NCBI RefSeq assembly: GCF_000687475.1
Contig: NC_057317.1
Coordinates: forward strand, 1,302,001-1,366,000
Source: Ustilaginoidea virens
Taxonomy: Eukaryota > Ascomycota > Sordariomycetes > Hypocreales > Clavicipitaceae
Direction: 5' to 3'
DNA: 64,000 bases
The notes under the pieces were generated by a model that worked only from the letters and a program-made list of their open reading frames with translations, was not told the origin of the DNA and did no database searches. Of the stretch, positions 20,938 through 34,835 are shown in pieces. The position numbers were made by a program, and so were the translations under genes. The stretch's first letter is position 1, and each line of letters opens with the position of its first letter.

Positions 20938-21278
20938 TGTTGATATAAACTCGGGGTACCCAGTTGTACGTAGGGTCGCGCGCGTGGTATCATATACCGT
21001 GAGGTCACCAAGTAAAGGGTTTATTGACTTTACTAATGACTGAATATTTAAAAGGAAAGAAAGGAAGCAAAAGAGGGTAATTACACGATGTGGCCTTTTT
21101 GTGCGTGTGCCGTTATCACGTGCATCGGCGCAGTCGGGCCGGGCTGCCCGCGTGCCCTACCGGGCTTAGGGGTAAAGGGGCAAAAGGGGCCAAAGTGGCC
21201 ACATCGTGCGTATTGGGTGTGCGCGGCACATCCGTCGCAATATACCCAATTGGGCACCTTGCGACAGCGATTCCGACA
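20938..21278 (-). repeat. 3' LTR of copia element B1
   Basis: 341 bp; on the minus strand it starts TGTCGGAATCGC and ends TATATCAACA. It has the same length as the partner at 35421-35761. Confidence 0.92.
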
Positions 21279-21573
21279 CTGGCAGCTTCTCTTTTTATAG
21301 AAGCAAACATCGGAATCGCTAGTATATAAGGCGTACACATAGAAAGAAAAGTGCGGCGCAGTCTCGGCAGGTTGTGCCGCCGATAATGCTATCGCGCCGC
21401 GCGGCCGGCTTATGCAGCCTTATACCGTACAGCAGCCGGTATGTTGAATATCGCAGCCAAAACAAAGGGGCAAAAAGGGGCAGTAGTAAACGCAGTAAAA
21501 ACAGCACAACATTAAACATAGGGAAATCCACACACTTGCCACCCATGATATCACCAATTATACCCAAATTCAG

Positions 21574-24500
21574 TCAGACATTAACCGGCCTCTTTACCCA
21601 CCCTTCTATATGTATAACAGCCTAATTGCGGTCGACGAAAGTCTTAAGGGCTTTATTTAGCATTCCCTTAGTCATTATATCGGCGAGGTTATCGTTCCCG
21701 TTGATCCAGCAAATCTTATAGATTTCCCGGCGCTTATATAACTACTGTAAGGCCATAATATCTATCATAAGCCTTTTCTCTTTCGTAGTGCCTAGCTTGA
21801 TAAGGCATTTATATAATAAAAAAGAATCTATATATACCACCGTAGGAATCTTTAGTAGTCCTAACCTACTGGTAATCATATTGAGGGTCGTGCCTATCGT
21901 ATATGCGATATCGACCCCTTGTACTATACTATATAGCTCCGAAGCGAGTGCGCTGCGTGTTATACGCTTACTCTATATAGAGCTGTAAGTAATAATATTA
22001 CCTATTAGGTTGAAGGCATTATCCGCTGTATCTACCTCGTTCCCTAGCACAATCACGTAACCAATCTAGGAGCTTAAATCTTTATTATTAGTAAAGGATC
22101 CGTCAACAAATATAAAGAGTTTAGCTGTAGTAAGGGCCAGATTGATGTACTGTAAGCTACGATCTTGGTTATCGTATTGCTATTGAAGGCGCTTATTCAA
22201 CCTTGCGATATCATCAGGGTCAGGTTGATAGTATTATGCCGCGATAGATAGGTCAAAAGACGCCTCAGGCTAGCAGACCGTAGCCATATAAGCACCGCGA
22301 GCGTATTGCTCGATATAATTACGCTGGGCTATAGGCGCATTCTTATCGATAGTCGTAATCTTTATGCTTTGACCTTTCTGGCATAACGTCATTATGCCGT
22401 CGGTAGTAACCGTTAGTATATATCCGTTGAATATTAGGGGTACGGTTGGTAATAGCCTTATCTTAGGCTTGGCGTTAAAGCCTGCCTTAGTAAGCTCTAA
22501 TTCTTCCTATTAGAAGAAGGCATTATCACTTAGGCCGAGGGTATCGTCAGTCTGTATACCTACGATACCGAAGCATATAGTATCGCTAGTACGGTCAGGA
22601 ACATCAGTATCATTATTGCCGGCAGATATTAGCAAATAGGGGTTATAGGTGGATATAGTCATGCCTAATTTCTCGCGATGGTGCCGGAAGTATATCGCCC
22701 ACCAGTGGGTGCCTGCCTCAGCTATTCCGTATAATAGCTTTACCACTTCTATAATTGTATTATCGGGGTATTGATGCGCTATCTGCTTAGGTAGCTTAGC
22801 GATAATCGATCTATTGAGGGTGGTAGATGACTGCACATAAGCCTGTATAATATCACGTATCTAGAGGAATAAGCCGTGAGAGCGTTATAGTGATAGGGCC
22901 AATAATATAAGTAACCGTTGACTAGCCCGTTAGATTATAGGGGACTAAGTCAATATTAATTGCTTTTTATTATCACTATAACCTTATATAACGAGTCGTG
23001 ACTTCTTATATGGTGTACCTATACCTTTACCCTTAATCTCTCGTACTATACGTGAGTTAAAGAGACATTAGGCTCTATATTTACCGATATTAAAGGTAAC
23101 AAATCGGAATATATCGCAGGCCTGTAACGCTTCTATCTCTATACGGTCAGACTATTCAAAGGGGGCTCCTAAGGTTATTATCTTCCCTTCCCGGCGTAAT
23201 TAGCTAGTAAGCTGCAGGTCGGCTTACTCTTTCGCGGTTAGGAAAGAGATATCAATAACGGTATTAGAAGCTATAGCGTTAACGAGAGCTTCTTCTTAGT
23301 CCTTATTAATTATAACGTCGGATACCACCCTTACTAGTAATAGTGATAGTAGCCTGGCTTGATTAGGGCTAGTGGCTGGCGATAGATATATCGCGACTAT
23401 AGGTATCGTCGATAATGTCTCGGCTACAGGTATTATCGCGGCTAGAGGTGCGGCTGCAGCTGGTATCCTGACTTCTAACCTGCCGGGGCAGGCCGGGCCT
23501 TCGGTATAGACGATATCTTCAGTATCGTTAGGGTCGTAGTTATATAGCTTGACGACCGTTGACCGGAATTTAACCGGGCTATATGGCATTTGCACAATAT
23601 AGGTCTCACTATCGAGGCTGATTAGCCGGTATAGCCCGTGCCAGCTATCTTTCTCTCGCCATACCCATACATCAGATTATAGGGATAGTCGGTGGATAGG
23701 CTGCGTATCCGGGCCATTCTATTAGGCGAGGGCATCGTGAACCTGGCGCTTAGCGAGGCATTTCCTAGCTTCATTAGTAGCCTTTCGTAACGTTAAGGCA
23801 CATTATAATACTAATAAGCTAGGGGGTGAATTATCCGTGAGTCGAAGATATACTCCAAAGACCAGTAACATAGGCATTAGACCGTTAGGTCTAGTGGAAT
23901 CATTAACAGCTTTTACAGCAAGCTATAATTTCTATTCCTTTATTATTAAGTCGCCTACTTCATTATTAATAATAATATAGGCTCGGCGTAATGGGGCATG
24001 GTATCTCTCGACTTTGCTAATACTATTGTGGGCTTCTACAGGGATTTCATCCATATTAATAGATAGAAGCCGGGCATTATAGCGGAATTCGGCAGAGGCA
24101 AAGTTAGGTCTAGTATCGTAAACTATCCAATCCGGCGGGCTAAGGTAAATATTAATCTAGCATTCCTTAAGGGCATTCTAAATATCTTAGGCCTTCTATC
24201 TTTATAGATTAAGGAACCTGGCTGCCTAGAAGCTTATTGCGGCATCCACAATATGTAATACCGGCCGATTATTAATATAAAGGATATCTACGATTATCTC
24301 GTAGTTAAATTAGCGGTCATCCTTTAATATAAATTTAAATCGGCTGGGTGCCTTTGCGTTCATCTGGCATTAATAGCATATATAGGTAATACTTTCGATG
24401 ATATTACGGTCAATATCATCATAACCAGCCCATTGAAGTAATTTGGTAAGCCTATTGATAGAGGGGTGCCCAAATCGACGATATAGCTAATGGATTTCCT

Positions 24501-24768
24501 ATAATAATAGATAAAAGGCTGCAGTATCTATAGCATTAAGAGTCCACTATAGATATCCCCATTTCCTAATAATTAGAACCTTAGTATCCCCTTAGATTAA
24601 TAGGTTATCAATATTATCAAGTTTTATGCCTATCCTATCTATATCCGTAATAGAATATAGGAAGGGGGTACTGCTATTTAGAACGTAGAAAGGGATATTG
24701 CCGAATATCATCGGGATATTCAATATACTAGAGGATATGGCGGAGCCTGCGCCGAAGTTTACCGTATG
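21574..24768 (-). pseudogene. Family B copia Pol, C-terminal part (B1)
   Basis: Read on the minus strand: the GAG-pre-integrase and integrase regions with an HRRFGHPSI motif (near 24480), then a reverse transcriptase with the LLYGIAEAGTHWWAIY block (22690-22760) and a QTDD catalytic motif in place of YxDD (about 22535-22560), then RNase H ending with an ALKTFVDRN-like end at about 21610. The last frame stop is TGA 21576-21574. Many TAG/TAA stops at Gln or Trp positions. The N-terminal part continues beyond A1 at 32348. Confidence 0.85.
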
Positions 24769-24773
24769 CTTCT

Positions 24774-25498
24774 TGTTGAAATCAGCGCCTTTTTAGCTGT
24801 ATTTTGGTACTGGTCTCGCTACCGTACAATGTCTCTACGTTGAGATATCGCGGTGGCTATACCAGGCGCTATGGTGGGGCACAGCGCCCCACAACGTCGA
24901 TTACAGTGGGCCACAGCGCCGGTCACGGCACCGGCACAGCGCCCCACAGCCGGCCACAGCGGCCGGTCACAGCGGGCCACAGGGCCCACAACAGGCGGCG
25001 CATTTCTACGGGATTACCAAATGGGCAAATCAGCACTTTCGGCCTTCTACATACAGTCACCCGCTACACCGCGCCTTTACGGCACACCGGTATAGGGCTT
25101 CCGGCCCGTACGGCACACCGATATAGGGCTTCCGGCCCGTACGGCAGGCTGTTATAGGGCATCCGGCACACCGCTATAAGCCACTGGGCTTGGTTGGGTA
25201 TGCACTGGGTAGGATATTGGGCAGACCGACTTTTCGTCGGGTTTTTCGCTATTTTTGCGGTTTTTCATTATTTTCAACCACTTTTTCAAGATGGTAGAAA
25301 TATGCCCAAAATTCCCTCTTTCTAGCTAGAATAGTCACCAACAATCAGAATCAGATTTCCCTGACATCTTTGCTCTGGTCAACCTCTTGTGCGCTTTAAA
25401 TCTTTAACCAGCTCCTTGTTTTATTCTGCAACGCCTTGTACGCCACTGTCGGTATCCAGTACATTTCCAATAGTGTTCTGAATCACCATTTTGCAACA
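24774..25498 (+). repeat. 5' LTR of copia element A1
   Basis: 725 bp, TGTTGAAATCAGCG to TTTTGCAACA, perfect TGTTG..CAACA ends. Same length as the 3' LTR. Confidence 0.96.
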
Positions 25499-25512
25499 GG
25501 TTATGAGCCCGG
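25499..25512 (+). promoter_or_regulatory. Primer-binding site, anticodon arm of initiator tRNA-Met
   Basis: GGTTATGAGCCCGG follows the 5' LTR directly. Its first 12 bases are the complement of GGGCTCATAACC, the anticodon arm of initiator tRNA-Met with the CAT anticodon. Drosophila copia uses a nearly identical site with a half-tRNA primer. In A2 the site reads GGTTATAAGCCCGG (TG to TA). Confidence 0.75.
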
Positions 25513-25789
25513 TGTCTCAAGGCTTCCAGCTTAAGACTTTTTTACGCTAACTTAGGATTTTAACGCATTTGGCAGCTAACCTTCCAGAAATCTAACTAAC
25601 GATATTACTAATCTGCAGTAAGGGACTGATCATCCCAGATTTAGGAACCCAGCTACCACACCAAGCTGCAATACATCCTTTTTGCATCAGGATTTTCTAA
25701 GACGCAGCTTTCTTTTAGTTTTATCTAGATTTTCAGTCTTGATTTTCTTCGCATTTTTAAGACTTTCCGGCACCTTTTCTCTTCCTACA

Positions 25790-28700
25790 ATAGCCAATCA
25801 GAACATTCCTACTAATAACCCAGGCTACTAAGTCCCTAATACAGCAGAGGTAGAAGAATCTAATAATAACCAGGAAATTGCCCAGCTCAGGGAAGACTAA
25901 CAGGAAATAAGAAAAGAATTCAGTCATAAATTTAATCGAATGAACTCTAAAATCGATTTTTTAGCTAATAAGGTGGGCACCTTAGTAGACAGACTAATCA
26001 AGCCTACTGCTAGCCCACCATCCCAGGATATAATAGATGTAGATACCTTCTAAACCCCTATGGGTAAAGGAAATAATCCACCATCACCACCCAAAGCCCA
26101 GCAGTAACCCCTGCCGGTTCCATCCAGCATTAGCAGCCAAGTCAGCGCTATAGCTATCAAGGAATTAGCCAAAACAGCTAAAGGATTCCAGGAATCCTAA
26201 AAGCTAAGGGGGGCATCTAACTTCGACTAATAGAAACAGGCCCTTATGATTTAACTTAGGGCACTCAATATCGCTAAATTTATCGAAGATCTTTCTATTG
26301 CTAGCAAATTTAATAACTCAAAGCAAGCACTTTTACTATTACTTATCAAAAATAGTTGCATAGAAGGACCAGCTGCCGCTATCAACTGGTGCACTGACCT
26401 AGAGTCAGCCTTTACGTTACTCACCAAATAGTATTCTCACTCATCAGACGTACAGCGGACCTACCTATACCCTGCCTTCTATCAACTAAATTTTACAGGC
26501 TATAAAGGTACCTTAGAATCTTTCAACGCCTCCTTTAATAGCTACCTATCCAGGTTGCAAATTTTAGGCTCCCACATACAACCTTTCGACCAAATCAGCC
26601 AATATTTACATGCTATAGAAGGGGTCTTTTTTCAGTAGGCAGAACGGCACCGCACAATAATGAGAATCGCCTATACTTAGGGAAATACATCAAATATTAA
26701 CCTGCAATTTTATATGGTTGATTTACTAGAAGAATAACGCATTAAAGGGTCATCAGTAGCAAGGGCTACCACCCACCTCGCAAAGGTCAAGGGTGCCGCT
26801 ACTAACAATAGTAGCAAGCCAGCTAGTAATAATACTAGCAAGGGTGGTAAAAATACTACCACTAATGCTAATAAAAAGAAACAGGGGTCTTCTTCTACCC
26901 AACAATAAGGGTCTTCTTCAGCTATATAAGGCAAGCCGGAAAATAAAAAGAAGAAAGAAAAGAAAGATTCAGCTAATAAAGCAGATACCCTACAAAAGAC
27001 CGACGAAAAGGAAAAGACTATTAATTCCTTCGTATTAGGGAATTATAACACTCTAAGTCTTATACCTAGTAAGACAGCCTATTCTTCCTTCTAGGACCGC
27101 GAATGTATGCAATTTCTAGCTACCAGCTATAGTGCATAATCCGGTAGGAAAACGCTAATAGATTCTTTACTCTACGATACTAGTTCTACGGTATATATTA
27201 TCAACGATAAAAAGCATTTCACCTACTTTTAATACTATACCGGAAACAGACCAGTCATCAGCACAAGTAGTGGCCCAATCAAGCCCAGTAGGTGGGGCAT
27301 AGCGCGTTTTACCGTGCTACAGGCCACTAACCCACCTCAGTAGGGCACCTTAGAGCTTACTAACGCCCTCTTTATACCAGCTTTTAATATTAATATCTTT
27401 AGTGGCGTTAAATACTATCTAAATCGTGGCAATATTCAGGGCCAAAGCCTAATTAACAGCAACAATAAGTGCATTAGGCTTCTTAATTTTAAGAAGTATA
27501 GCTTCTTTTTATAATAAAAAGGGGTAGATTCGCCATTTTTACACTATACCAGCCAACCGGCTTTACATAGTATCTCGGTCGAATTACCTGCCCTAGCTAA
27601 CCTAGAAGAATACGAGGAATATCCCCTACTAGAGGATTTACCTACCCCACCAGCTAACTCGGACCATCTACTAGCTAATTCTCAAGCTAATCCACTAGCT
27701 AATTCGCAAGCTACCCCACCAGCTAGTCCTAGTTTTTCGGTGGTACCAATAGAGGCTGCTATTCCCAATACAGCCCAACTACTATAGAAGGCCCCAGTCG
27801 CCCTCAACCCTGCCCCAATACCAGCTGCTGATATAGAATATCAAAAGCTACTATTACTAGCCGGACTTTAGCATATCCGGCTTAGGCACATCGGAATCCA
27901 ACTTCTAAAGAAAACCTATGCATTAACCATAGGGTTACCTGATCTCAGTAAGGTAAAGGATTCTAATTTCAACTGCATCGCCTATAAAAGGGCAAAGTCA
28001 GTTCGGCGTTTTACATCAGGGGCTATACCAGACCCTATGCATTGTTTGGATATTATAAAGGGCGATATCTTCCAAATTAACCCTCTACTATACAACAAAC
28101 GCCCCATTTGCCTCATCTTAATTGACCGGAAATCACGCTTCCATTAGGTGTATTTACTACCCAATAAGGAAGGGCCTACGGTATTCCTAGTATTATAGGG
28201 GTTCTTCCAAGGTCTTCGGAATCGCTACGGCAAATCAGCTATTGAATTCCACTATAATAGTGGCAAGGAAATCAATAACGTTATTATAGCCTAGCTAGCT
28301 CTTAAGGGTATAGATTTTTTAACCTCTTCCCCTTACATTTATAAGCAAAATGGGTTAGTAGAACGCTCTATATGGGTCATTATTAACCGACTTAGAGCTA
28401 TTATGCTTTGGTCTCGGTTACCTTCTTACCTTTGGTCTGCAGTAATTCTTAGTATTACTACCTTAGTAAACCTAATAGCAGTTATAAACTGTTCCTTGTC
28501 ACCTTTCGAGGAATTAAAGAAGGACTTTCCGGAAATTACGCACTACTACCTACCCGACCTTACTAGCTTTAGGGCTATTAGTGCGGCTATAGAGGTACTA
28601 ATCCCTCCAGAAAAACGGGTTATTAGCTATAAGCTGGCCCCCCGGACCGAATTAGGTAGGTTACTAGCTACGCTAGGTAACGGCACCTACCTCGTCTACA

Positions 28701-31528
28701 TCCTATATCGCCGGGTTGTCACTAAGACCTCTTTTATTACTTTCACTTACCAAAATGAAGGTATAGGCCCTATTTTAAGTGGCCTAGAGGGCACTTTTAA
28801 TTTCTAACCGCCTTCTAATTTAGAGGGGGTAAATATTAACTAAATTGCTCTGGAAGAGCCTATTTAGAAGTCGCCTCGCCTAAATATGCCTATTTCAGGC
28901 TTAGCCGAGGGCATAGGCCTACTACAGGCCACGGATCCAATACAGCCCACGGGCCCACCACAACCAATAGGCCTAATATAGCATACGGATCCACCACAAT
29001 CAGCGGGCCTACTACAACCAATAGGCCTGCCACAACTAGTGGGCCTACCACCAATTGGCCCGCCATAACACTCTGCAACATTTCTTAGCAATTCGCCATC
29101 TTTCGATTCCAAATCGCTTCAGCCTAACTCAGCTTTTCAGCTTAGGCAAGACGGTCCTTTTTCACCGGCTAAGGAATTTACGCCCTTTTCCCATATAAAA
29201 AGGCTGCAAATGCTAAGAAATGCAGAAAGCTCTCGTCATTAGGAATCTCAATCTCAGAAATTTTCCGAATCCGTCACAAAAGTGGGTATAACCCATACAA
29301 GTGAAAATTCTGACTTGCCCTACATAACAAATTTTTAATGGTCCGAATCTCAAAGCCCCACACACACTAATTTTCTGCGACTTTCCGACACAATAAATTC
29401 TGCCTTTTCGCCCGGCTTCCTAGTAAATACAGCATTTCGCCATAGTAAAACGCTGCCTACACTAGAATATCTGAAATTCGAGAGTCCAGATATCGCCTTA
29501 AATGAGAGACCGTAGGAGAAAATGTTTCGAGTATCAGAAAAGGTGCCTATTCAGCTATACCAGGTTAGGGCTACTAGGGGTAGAATTCGAGGAAGAATAC
29601 CACGGATACAAGACGTACAAGGTATCCTAGGTTATAGATACTATAGGTCACTTTTAGACCTATAGACTAACGACTAATAGTCTGACTAACAGTCTGACCC
29701 ACAGACTAACCAATAGGATGCTTTCCTACCCACCCAGCCGAAAAACGACTAGATTTTCAGATACCCAGGCAGCCCCCTAGAGGCTTCCACATAGGATTTC
29801 CCCCCTTCCTATGCTTTTTACGATATTTACTGTGCAGCAAAGATTAAGGCTGCAAAACGGGCCCCAAAAGGTATGCCTAATAGCTAGAAGGAAGTCTTAC
29901 ACAGCCCACATAAGGATAACTAGGTTAAGGCCTTATTTTTAGAATTTGAGTAATTAATCGACTTAAATATCTTCCAATTTATACCAAAGACTAATATTCC
30001 TACTAGTAGGAAGATATTGCGCAACCGGCCTATTTTTCGTATAAAGAAAGATGCGAATAATAACCCGGTTAAATATAAGGCACGATTAGTTATTAAAGGC
30101 TTTATGCAGGTATCTAGGCAAGACTTTACGGAGACCTATGCCTCTACTTCGATCCCACCAACATAGAGGATTATCCTTGCTCTTGCTACTACAAACAACT
30201 AGGAAATAGAGCAGATTAACTTTATTAGTGCCTTTCTAAATAGTGAACTACTGGAGACGATTTATATAGAGATTCCAGCTGGTTTTCTAGAATTTATAGA
30301 AAGCCTACTCTCACCTAACCCAGCCTTATGGTCTAACCAGCAGCGTCATCGACTTCTAGCCTTACTTACTAAGGTTGGATATAACCCCTCTACATCACAG
30401 GTCATACTATTAAAGAAAGCCTTATATGGGCTAAAACAAGGCCCTCGCGAGTGGCAGTTACGGTTAAAAGACCTTCTAGTGCAAAAGGGTTTTAAGCCGT
30501 TACTTTCTAATGCTGCCGTCTTCTATAATAAAGGAACGCATACCTTTATTGTGACCTATATGGATGACTGCTTAATTGTTGGTCCGGATCTTAGCTATAT
30601 TGACCAGCTTAAGACCAAATTCCATAAGGTTTACGCTATAGAAGACCGAGGACCTGCCTCCTTCTTTCTTAGAGTACAGATTATTAGGGATAGAGAAAAG
30701 GGCCTATTATGGCTGCACTAATCGCAATTTATTGCGGAAGTCCTTAAGAAATTCAACCTTAAGGACGCACGACCGCATCTAATCCCGCTACAGCCCGGTA
30801 TACTTACTGAGTCTAAGGCTGGTAATATACCGCTAGATGCTAATAATCAATACTTATTCTAGCAGCTGGTAGGGACATCGATATGGTTGATGATGATATC
30901 AAGACCTGACCTTGCCTTTCCAACGCAATACCTGTCACGATATATACAACAGGCTTCCACTACACAGCTTAATGCTGCTAAGGGCGCTTTTCGCTACTTA
31001 GCTGGTACGGCAAATACAGCCATTTATTACCGTTACCGAGCCGCTAAAGCTACCGTAGTATTAGCTGCATTTTCTGACAGCGATTTTGCTGGGTGCCGGC
31101 TGACTTCGAAGTCCACTGGTGGTTATCTTACTACCTTGAATGGTGGGCCTATTAGCTGGAGGTCAAAACGGTCTTCGACTGTGGTTTTATCAACGCTTAA
31201 AGCCGAGTCTGATGTAATGCTTAAGGCGCTTCGCGAAGTGGAATGGATATCTAATTTATTTAAAGAAATCCAGGTCGATATTTAACGCCCGATACCACTA
31301 TACTGCGATAACTAAGGGTCTATTTCTAATGCAAATGACCCAAATCAGCATGCCCGCACTAAGCATACCTTGCTTAAATTCCGGTATATACGTGAGAAGG
31401 CCTACGGTGGCCTAGTAAAAATATCTTATTTACCTATGACAGATATGCCTGCGGATGGACTCACCAAACCACTTCCAAGCCCGAAATTCCCCATATTTCG
31501 GCAGCTATTAGGGCTACAATCCCTATAG
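25790..31528 (+). pseudogene. Family A copia Gag-Pol polyprotein (A1), RIP-inactivated
   Basis: One frame of 1913 codons with no net frameshift (divisible by three). Order: Gag (25790 to about 26860); Lys/Asn/Ser-rich linker; protease with DTG changed to DTS (27176-27184); integrase zinc region (RLRHIGIQLLKKT, about 27880) and catalytic core; a linker of repeated PxxGLxxP units (about 28900-29070); reverse transcriptase with YMDD at 30557-30568; RNase H ending DMPADGLTKPLP. The start codon is ATA (25790), from ATG. Dozens of TAA/TAG stops, so it is non-functional. The longest open pieces are 28403-28807 and 30887-31285. Confidence 0.9.
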
Positions 31529-31617
31529 CATCATCATCTTTTTTTTTTCTGATTTTTTACAGGGTTTCTTTCTTTTATTCTAACGCTAGGATTAGCCATG
31601 TTGCTAATCAGAGGGGG

Positions 31618-32342
31618 TGTTGAAATCAGCGCCTTTTTAGCTATATTTTGGTACTGGTCTCGCTACCGTATAATATCTCTACGTTAAGATATCGCGGTGG
31701 CTATACCAGGCGCTATGGTGGGGCACAGCGCCCCACAACGTCGATTACAGTGGGCCACAGCGCCGGTCACGGCACCGGCACAGCGCCCTACAGCCGGCCA
31801 CAGCGGCCGGTCACAGCGGGCCACAGGGCCCACAACAGGCGGCGCATTTCTACGGGATTACCAAATAGGCAAATCAGCACTTTCGGCCTTCTATATACAG
31901 TCACCCGCTACACCGCGCCTTTACGGCACACCGGTATAGGGCTTCCGGCCCGTACGGCACACCGATATAGGGCTTCCGGCCCGTACGGCAGGCTGTTATA
32001 GGGCATCCGGCATACCGCTATAAGCCACTGGGCTTGGTTGGGTATGCACTGGGTAGGATATTGGGCAGACCGACTTTTCGTCGGGTTTTTCGCTATTTTT
32101 GCGGTTTTTCATTATTTTCAACCACTTTTTCAAGATGGTAGAAATATGCCCAAAATTCCCTCTTTCTAGCTAGAATAGTCACCAACAATCAGAATCAGAT
32201 TTCCCTGACATCTTTGCTCTGGTCAACCTCTTGTGCGCTTTAAATCTTTAACCAGCTCCTTGTTTTATTCTGCAACGCCTTGTACGCCACTGTCGGTATC
32301 CAGTACATTTCCAACAGTGTTCTGAATCACCATTTTGCAACA
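31618..32342 (+). repeat. 3' LTR of copia element A1
   Basis: 725 bp, preceded by CAGAGGGGG and ending TTTTGCAACA next to the TSD CTTCT. It shows more A/T states than the 5' LTR at eight of the nine differing sites. Confidence 0.96.
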
Positions 32343-32347
32343 CTTCT

Positions 32348-34835
32348 TATCAGTTGTCTCGATAGTTAGGGTCTTCATTAATCGCATTAGGGCCTTTGCT
32401 TGACCTAGGCCTGCTATTAATAGGCCGGAAGCGCTGGTATCCGGTAGGATTCCACAGAAGGTATGGTCACTATAGCGTTCTTATTCTAGAAAGGCAGAAC
32501 TTCCGGGCTCGGGTAATAATAATAATAAGGGCATTCGGAAGGGGTCAATCTATAGAAAGGCGTATCGGCATGATTTATCTTATAGGGCTTATAATATCTC
32601 GATAGATGATATTAGTAACGGGTCCTCACTAGAGGCTAGGAAATACTAAGTGGCTATAATCTATAGTATAGCAGCATTCTCTACATCCCAGTTTGTGTCC
32701 CCTGCCATTATTACCTCGATATTACCGATGATATCGTTAAGGTCAGCCTCTTCTTCTTCGAGGCCTTAGGGGCCGGGCTCTTTATATTCCTATAAGAAAA
32801 TATAGAATTTCTTATTATTAGGGGCAATACGGTAGGATCGGTTCTTCATCTATCAGTCCTTTAATTCTTATTGCTCTTTAGTAGAGTAGTTAGATAACTA
32901 ATACCCTATTTTATTACAAATAAAGCAACATCTTTAACGGGGTCTATCTAGAAGGGCACGATTCTATTATTGAAAGCGGTATTAAAGAGGTCTATATCGT
33001 TAGGGGCATTAATACCGGTTATAGGATTAACCATATCTACGGTCTGTAAATAGCGCCATATTATTATTAACATCGTTAGTATTATAATATTATTATTGAA
33101 GGAAATGATACTATTGATTTGTATAGATCGACTCGTAGATAGAAAGGGATTGCTATAGGTCAGCAGCGAGGCCTTCGAATATAGGGGCATAACGGTACAA
33201 GGCCTGGCTACACTCAGGGGTATCCCTTACAGCATTAAGCACTTACCAATAAAGCTCTATATCAGCTGTAAAGGGGGGAAAAAGACTACGATATAGGCAT
33301 TAAAGTTCCTCTAGTAGGATATTAAGGCATTCTAACTTTAACTTATTAGGATATTTCGCGATAGTTAATTAAAGCGTTATTCTATTCTAATGGTATAAAT
33401 AGAATTACTTTATACTCTCATTTTCGAAATAGCTCTTAACTTTGCGGACTATATCGTCAAAAGTGAGGGTATCACAAATGCATTCGATATTATCAAAGTA
33501 ATATATCTTAGTATCGCCGATAAGTATGATTTAGAAGGCTCTACCGAATATATTATCGGGTAATCCTAATAGGCGGCACTTGCTCTTAAAAGAGATAACT
33601 TTTAGTATAATAAAGTCATCCATTTTGCCGCTATATCTATCCTCTATACGGTAGCTATATAAAAGGTCAGATATCTTCTTCGATATATCATCAAACCTAA
33701 TTTAGAAATAATCTTCTTAGCTAAACCCTTATTGGGTATGATCTTTTTAGGGGTATTCCGGAGGGTATTCCAGAACAGCTTATCGGTAGCCTTACGGTAG
33801 GCTGGCGGGAGCTCTGGCTGGGTTATCCTATAACCCAGGTCGGTCTAGGTTTCCCGGTCCTCCCGTTAAAACGGTCTATTTATCGGCCTGGGTAGGGCGA
33901 TATTAACGGGAAGGGCCGGGTGCCATGCCTATTTTTAGCATTATCGGATGAGGCGTTTAGGCCTAATATCTGGTATTACGGGCGGTGGCGGCGTTAGCTT
34001 AGAGGATATTATCATTGGGATCTTCTATCGAAGGAAGCATATTATCGGGGCCTATAACCCGAGCTTTATTAGGTATGCTATGACCTCAAGGGGCATTGGA
34101 ATAGCCGCCTCGGCTAGCCCGGCTAGGGGTATGACCCTTAGGGTGTAATATTTAGTCGGTCGGGCTATAATCTTCGTCGGCCGTTGCATATTGTTATTGA
34201 TAGTGCCGGGAGCTTTCCCCTATTTCGAATAGCGGCCTATTATAAATAGGCGTCTTCCCTTTTAGTTATTAGGACTGGCCCCTTTCTTCTTTAATAGGGG
34301 CATAAGGCTTCTTTGATATAGAAGGGGGGATAATAGGTTATTATAACTATGATCGTGCTACCCTTAGTATTGTGAAGTCCCTTATTATTAAGGCTTATAA
34401 GGGTCTTTATGATGATATTCTCATAACTGTTATAGGTGCTCGTGATGAATTCTATGAGCCTATATGTAAGCCTATGGCTTCTTGGTCGAAATTGCCAATA
34501 GGTACTAATGCTTCCCTATAAGGGTTGAGGCGTAACCGGAACATCTTACGGCCTAGCTAATGGTCGATCTCTTCTTAAGGCTATTTAGGGTTCTATTATT
34601 ATTGAAGGCATTCCATTAAGGTAGGTATTGTGATAGAGCCTAATGCTCCGATATATATGCCATGATCCCGTAGGTATGTGCGGAATTCGCATAGGAATGG
34701 GGGATTAATACGGTTGAATAGTTGTTCATCCCATTCACTATAGTCTTCGTAGAACAGTTCCCATAGGTCATCATTAATAATACAATCCTTCTTATAGGTA
34801 TAGATTAAGAAGGCTAGGCGGTTGTATAATGCCAT
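32348..34835 (-). pseudogene. Family B copia Gag and protease, N-terminal part (B1)
   Basis: The presumed Gag start is ATG 34835, followed by an open 78-codon N-terminus (MALYNRLAFLIYTYKKD..). The frame then decays with many stops through a Gag body (about 33600-33000), a Cys-rich knuckle region (about 32890-32940) and the protease region, where DTG reads DTS near 32430. It joins the Pol part at 24768 across A1. In-frame stops also follow the Gag start. Confidence 0.75.

Larger units (their letters stand above)
24774..32342 (+). mobile_element. Complete copia family A element A1, youngest family A copy in the window
   Basis: 7569 bp with two 725-bp LTRs and a perfect 5-bp TSD CTTCT (24769-24773 and 32343-32347) inside B1. 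Internal parts: primer site at 25499, gag-pol 25790-31528, polypurine tract CAGAGGGGG (31609-31617). The B1 sequence joins up exactly on both sides when compared with the undisturbed B2 near 46590. The LTRs differ at about nine sites by manual alignment, all RIP-type transitions. Confidence 0.96.

Noticed and set aside
21081..21340. Set of similar 60-85-codon ORFs recurring at 17.0, 21.1, 35.6, 43.0 and 58.0 kb
   Set aside because: They are translations of the GC-rich part of family B LTRs, present on both strands in all frames, not genes.
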